Shown piece by piece: positions 61,242 through 64,000 of a DNA stretch of 64,000 nucleotides (position 1 is its first letter; each line of letters starts with the position of its first letter). The DNA lies in the NCBI GenBank assembly GCA_005503335.1, contig SCMQ01000025.1:1-64000 (forward strand), in the 5' to 3' direction. Source of the DNA: Comamonadaceae bacterium 2FH. Its GTDB lineage: Bacteria; Pseudomonadota; Gammaproteobacteria; Burkholderiales; Burkholderiaceae_C. The position numbers and the translations under genes are program-made. Below the pieces are notes generated by a model. It saw nothing but the letters and a program-made list of their open reading frames with translations, made no database searches and was not told the DNA's origin.

Positions 61242-62335
61242 GCGCCCGCTCCAGGTCCGCGGCGGTCCACCCACCGTGAATTCGGCATCGGTTCGGTCTC
61301 CTGCCCTGGTCGGGAAACGATAGTTTGGGGTGCTTGTCGAGGCAGCGCGGCCAGATGCCGGCGCGTGGGGAACAGCGACCAGCCCCAGCGCTGCTGGGCA
61401 AAGCCCCACAGGCCCTGCTTGAACAGCAGCGTCGCGAGAATGGCTAGCAGGCCCAGCCCCAGCAGGTACCAGGTGCCGTAATCGCTGAGAAACTTGTTGA
61501 GCGCCCAGAAGATCAGCGCGCCCACCAGCGGCCCCTCGATGCGGCCGATGCCCCCGATCACCACCATGAAGATGGCGAAGGCCGTCCAGTTGACGCTGAA
61601 GGCCGCATCGGGGCTGATGCGCAGGTTGCCCACGAAGTACAGCGCCCCGGCCAGGCCGGCACCGAAGGCCGCCACGGCGTAGACCGCCAGCTTCATGCGC
61701 CGCACCGGAATGCCCTGCGACTCGGCCGCCACCTCGTTGTCGCGGATCGCCAGCAGGGCCAGGCCCCGCTTGCTGCGCAGGAACAGGTACACCAGACCGA
61801 TCGACGCCACCACGCAGGCCAGGGCCATCCAATAGGTGACCGACTCGCGCGTCGCCTTGTCGATGCCGCGCAGCGCCGTGAGCGTGGTGCCCGAGCCGCC
61901 CCCCACGGCGGGGATGTTGGCCAGGCTGAGCCGGCAGACCTCGGCGATCACCCAGGTGCCGATCGCAAAGTAGCCGCCCTGCAGCCGGAACGCCACCCAC
62001 GACAGCGGCAGGGCCGCCAGCCCGGCCGCGAGCGCCCCGAGCGGGATCGCCACGAAGGGATTGACCCCGGCGAAGTTGCCCAGGGCCAGCATCACGTAGC
62101 CGCCCAGGCCGAAGAAAGCCTGCTGGCCGATGGACACCATGCCGCCGTAGCCGGCCAGCAGGTTCCACATCATCGCGAAGATGAAGTAGCAGGCGATCTC
62201 GACGAATTCGCGCATCCAGCTGCGCTCGCCCCACAGTGGCAGCGTGGCCGCGACCAGCACCAGCAGGCTGGCCAGCATCAGCGCGATGCGGCTGGCGCGG
62301 CTGCCGCGCTCGACCTTGACGTCCGTCGTGTCCAT
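61238..62335 (-). CDS. livM: Branched-chain amino acid-type ABC permease LivM
   Basis: 365 residues, about ten membrane helices. LLAGYGGMVSIGQQAFFGLGGYVMLAL, GGYFAIGTWVIAEVCRL, IRDNEVAAESQGI and VVIGGIGRIEGPLVGALIFWALNKF are LivM hallmarks. The C-terminal 45 residues are hydrophilic and not usual in the family. ATG 62335 begins the conserved region; the open frame to 62746 overlaps livH. A truncated copy of its C-terminal part lies at 59038-59277. Confidence 0.92.
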   Translation of the reverse strand: MDTTDVKVERGSRASRIALMLASLLVLVAATLPLWGERSWMREFVEIACYFIFAMMWNLLAGYGGMVSIGQQAFFGLGGYVMLALGNFAGVNPFVAIPLGALAAGLAALPLSWVAFRLQGGYFAIGTWVIAEVCRLSLANIPAVGGGSGTTLTALRGIDKATRESVTYWMALACVVASIGLVYLFLRSKRGLALLAIRDNEVAAESQGIPVRRMKLAVYAVAAFGAGLAGALYFVGNLRISPDAAFSVNWTAFAIFMVVIGGIGRIEGPLVGALIFWALNKFLSDYGTWYLLGLGLLAILATLLFKQGLWGFAQQRWGWSLFPTRRHLAALPRQAPQTIVSRPGQETEPMPNSRWVDRRGPGAGA

Positions 62336-62349
62336 GACCCCTCCCCCCT

Positions 62350-63210
62350 TCAACCCCGCGTGCGCGGAAAGATGCCCTGCGGCCGCAGCACCAGCACGGC
62401 CAGGAACACCAGATGCCCGAACCAGATACCCCAGCCCGGGTCGAGCCGGAAGCCGATCTGCTGCGCCAGGCCCAGCATCATGGCGCCCGCGAGCGTGCCC
62501 CAGAACGAGCCCAGGCCCCCGATCACCACGGCCTCGAAGGCCACCAGCAGCAGCATCGGCCCGTCGGCCGGCGAGACCGTGGTGCGCATGCCCTGCAGCA
62601 TGCCGGCCAGCGCGATCAGCACGAAGGCGATGGCCGTGGCCAGCGCGTAGACGCGGGCGGCGTTCAGCCCCATGAGCTCGGCGATCTCGCGGTCGTCCGA
62701 CACGGCGCGGAACGAGCGACCGAGCGAGGTGCCCGTGAACAGCCACTGCAGGCCCGCCGTGGCGGCCAGCGCGAGCACCAGGATCGCCAGCGGCAACACA
62801 CCGACCGACAGCTGCGGCGTCAGCGCCAGCCCCTGCGTGGCCAGGGCGCCGATCTCGATCGAGCGCGGGTCGGCCGAGAACAGCTCGAGCAGCAGGTTCT
62901 GGATCACGATGGACAGGCCAAAGGTCACGACCAGCGAGGGCAGCGGGTCGCGCCCCAGCGTGCCGTTGAGCACATGGCGTTGCAGAGCGTAGCCGGCGGC
63001 AAAGGCCAGCGGCAGCACCAGCAGGCCCACCAGCCAGGGCGAGAACCCGGTCGCGGCCAGTCCGGCGATGGCGGCGAACGCCCCGAGGATGATGAAGTCG
63101 CCCTGGGCGGTGTTGGTCAGGCGCATGACGCCGAACATCAGCGACTGCCCGAGTGCGAACAGGGTGTAGAGCCCGCCGAGCAGCAGGCCCTGGATCAAGA
63201 TTTCGAACAT
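62350..63210 (-). CDS. livH: Branched-chain amino acid-type ABC permease LivH
   Basis: 286 residues, about eight helices. ILIQGLLLGGLYTLFALGQSLMFGVMRLTNTAQGDFIILGAF is the family start; FRAVSDDREIAELMGLNAARVYALATAIAF and FEAVVIGGLGSFWGTLAGAMMLGL are typical. ATG 63210 is 5 bases after the livF stop. The ligand need not be an amino acid: related systems import aromatic acids, urea or short amides, and no binding-protein gene is in the window to decide. Confidence 0.92.
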   Translation of the reverse strand: MFEILIQGLLLGGLYTLFALGQSLMFGVMRLTNTAQGDFIILGAFAAIAGLAATGFSPWLVGLLVLPLAFAAGYALQRHVLNGTLGRDPLPSLVVTFGLSIVIQNLLLELFSADPRSIEIGALATQGLALTPQLSVGVLPLAILVLALAATAGLQWLFTGTSLGRSFRAVSDDREIAELMGLNAARVYALATAIAFVLIALAGMLQGMRTTVSPADGPMLLLVAFEAVVIGGLGSFWGTLAGAMMLGLAQQIGFRLDPGWGIWFGHLVFLAVLVLRPQGIFPRTRG

Positions 63211-63215
63211 GGCGA

Positions 63216-63917
63216 TCAGATTCCGAAATAGGCCTGCGAGATCTGCTCGGCGGTGAACGCCTCCGAGGCGCCGTGCAGCGACACGCGGCCTTCCTGCAGG
63301 CAGTACAGGCGCTGCGAGACCTGGCGGGCGAGGGAGACGTCCTGCTCCACGATCACCACCGTCATGCCCTCGGCCGTGATGGCTGGCATGGCGCGGTAGA
63401 TCTCGCGGATCACGATGGGCGCGAGACCGAGCGAGAGCTCGTCGCACAGCAGCACCTCGGGGTTGCTCATCAGCGCGCGCCCCAGCGCCACCATCTGCTG
63501 CTGGCCGCCCGAGAGCGCCGTGCCGGGCTGGCGGCGCTTTTCGTCGAGGATGGGAAACAGCTGGTACAGCCGCTTCAGGCTCCAGGGGCCGCCGCGGCCG
63601 GCCGTGGCGCCCATGAGCAGGTTCTCCTCCACGCTCAGGCTGGGAAACAGGCGCCGGCCCTCGGGCACCAGGGCCAGGCCGCGCCGCACGATCTGCCCCG
63701 GCGGCAGCCCGCCGATCGCCTCGCCACGCAGGCGCACCGCTTCGCGCGGCGCCTTGACCAGCCCGGTCAGGGCCTTGAGGAAGGTGGACTTGCCGGCGCC
63801 GTTGGCGCCGATGATGGCCACCAGCTCGCCCTGCGCGAGCTCGAAGTCGATACCGAACAAGGCCTGCGCGTCGCCATAGAAGGCCTCGAGGCCATGGGTC
63901 GAAAGCAAGGAACTCAT
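63216..63917 (-). CDS. livF: Branched-chain amino acid-type ABC ATPase LivF
   Basis: 233 residues. Walker A GANGAGKST near residue 35, VPEGRRLFPSLSVEENL, signature LSGGQQQMVALGRAL, Walker B EVLLCDELSLGLAP, and the C-terminal EGRVSLHGASEAFTAEQISQAYFG. Its start codon lies 1 base after the livG stop. Confidence 0.93.
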   Translation of the reverse strand: MSSLLSTHGLEAFYGDAQALFGIDFELAQGELVAIIGANGAGKSTFLKALTGLVKAPREAVRLRGEAIGGLPPGQIVRRGLALVPEGRRLFPSLSVEENLLMGATAGRGGPWSLKRLYQLFPILDEKRRQPGTALSGGQQQMVALGRALMSNPEVLLCDELSLGLAPIVIREIYRAMPAITAEGMTVVIVEQDVSLARQVSQRLYCLQEGRVSLHGASEAFTAEQISQAYFGI

Positions 63918-63918
63918 G

Positions 63919-64000
63919 TCAAGCCTCTATCCCCATGTAGACGCGCCGCACCTCGGGGTCGGCCATCACGGCCTGGGGCTGGCCCTCGGCCAGTTTCTGG
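63919..64000 (-). CDS. livG: Branched-chain amino acid-type ABC ATPase LivG, C-terminal end only
   Basis: Only the last 26 codons lie in the window: QKLAEGQPQAVMADPEVRRV, then YMGIEA and TGA (63921-63919). The AEGxPxxVxxDPxVxxxYxG ending is characteristic of LivG. The rest of the gene lies beyond the right edge. Confidence 0.8.
   Translation of the reverse strand, partial: QKLAEGQPQAVMADPEVRRVYMGIEA

Overview
The window is high-G+C DNA of a betaproteobacterium, most likely Comamonadaceae (Variovorax/Acidovorax/Ramlibacter-like). Reasons: the betaproteobacterial order of the aa3 cytochrome oxidase and heme A genes, a perfect CIRCE element in front of rpoH, three Bug/TctC-type binding proteins, glucarate and beta-ketoadipate catabolic genes, and a selenoneine (sen) cluster of the kind known from Variovorax. 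I saw no rRNA or tRNA gene, no CRISPR array and no intact insertion sequence.

0-7.5 kb: 3' part of ftsY; a DUF3047 gene; a PhnCDEE-type ABC importer whose binding protein resembles the branch linked to selenium oxyanions; egtD (hercynine synthesis), divergent from it; a small membrane protein; a parDE toxin-antitoxin pair. 7.5-16.2 kb: a carbon-source cluster with full-length transketolase and LysR regulator on one strand, and SDR dehydrogenase, TRAP transporter (DctPQM) and a two-subunit transketolase on the other.

16.2-24.4 kb: an accessory island with lower G+C in its centre. A five-gene operon (minus strand) encodes a multiubiquitin-type ubiquitin-like protein, an E2-like protein, a JAB-E1 fusion, an APH-like kinase with an extra N-terminal domain, and a DUF6527 protein. 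Divergent from it lie an XRE repressor and an ImmA/IrrE peptidase, a layout like the CapH/CapP control module of CBASS systems, with repeated TGTCAA half-sites between them. Beyond is a PIN-like gene facing an HTH-ImmA fusion gene. Diverged about 70-bp repeats sit at both edges of the island.

24.4-30 kb: two lipoproteins and a secreted protein, then senA (minus) divergent from senB-senC (plus), then cutA. SenC makes selenophosphate, SenB a selenosugar, and SenA joins it to hercynine. With egtD and the PhnD-like importer, most of a selenium-uptake-to-selenoneine route lies within 25 kb. 30-36 kb: glucarate catabolism (kdgD-Bug protein-gudD), rpoH behind CIRCE, another Bug protein.

36-46 kb: cytochrome aa3 oxidase structural and assembly genes (sco, ctaB, ctaA, a SCO-like membrane protein, SURF1, coxC, DUF2970, ctaG, a 36-residue assembly protein, coxA, coxB). 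46-53.5 kb: housekeeping genes (BioC-like methyltransferase, comF, trmL, LysR, MaoC, Kef antiporter, TauE/SafE, HAD phosphatase). 53.5-58.8 kb: a Bug protein, an SDR, and pcaF-pcaJ-pcaI with a divergent IclR regulator. 58.8-59.3 kb: a scar where a truncated lysR abuts a truncated second livM. 59.3-64 kb: a sulfatase-superfamily hydrolase, a Dabb protein and a Liv-type ABC transporter (livM, livH, livF, livG running off the edge).
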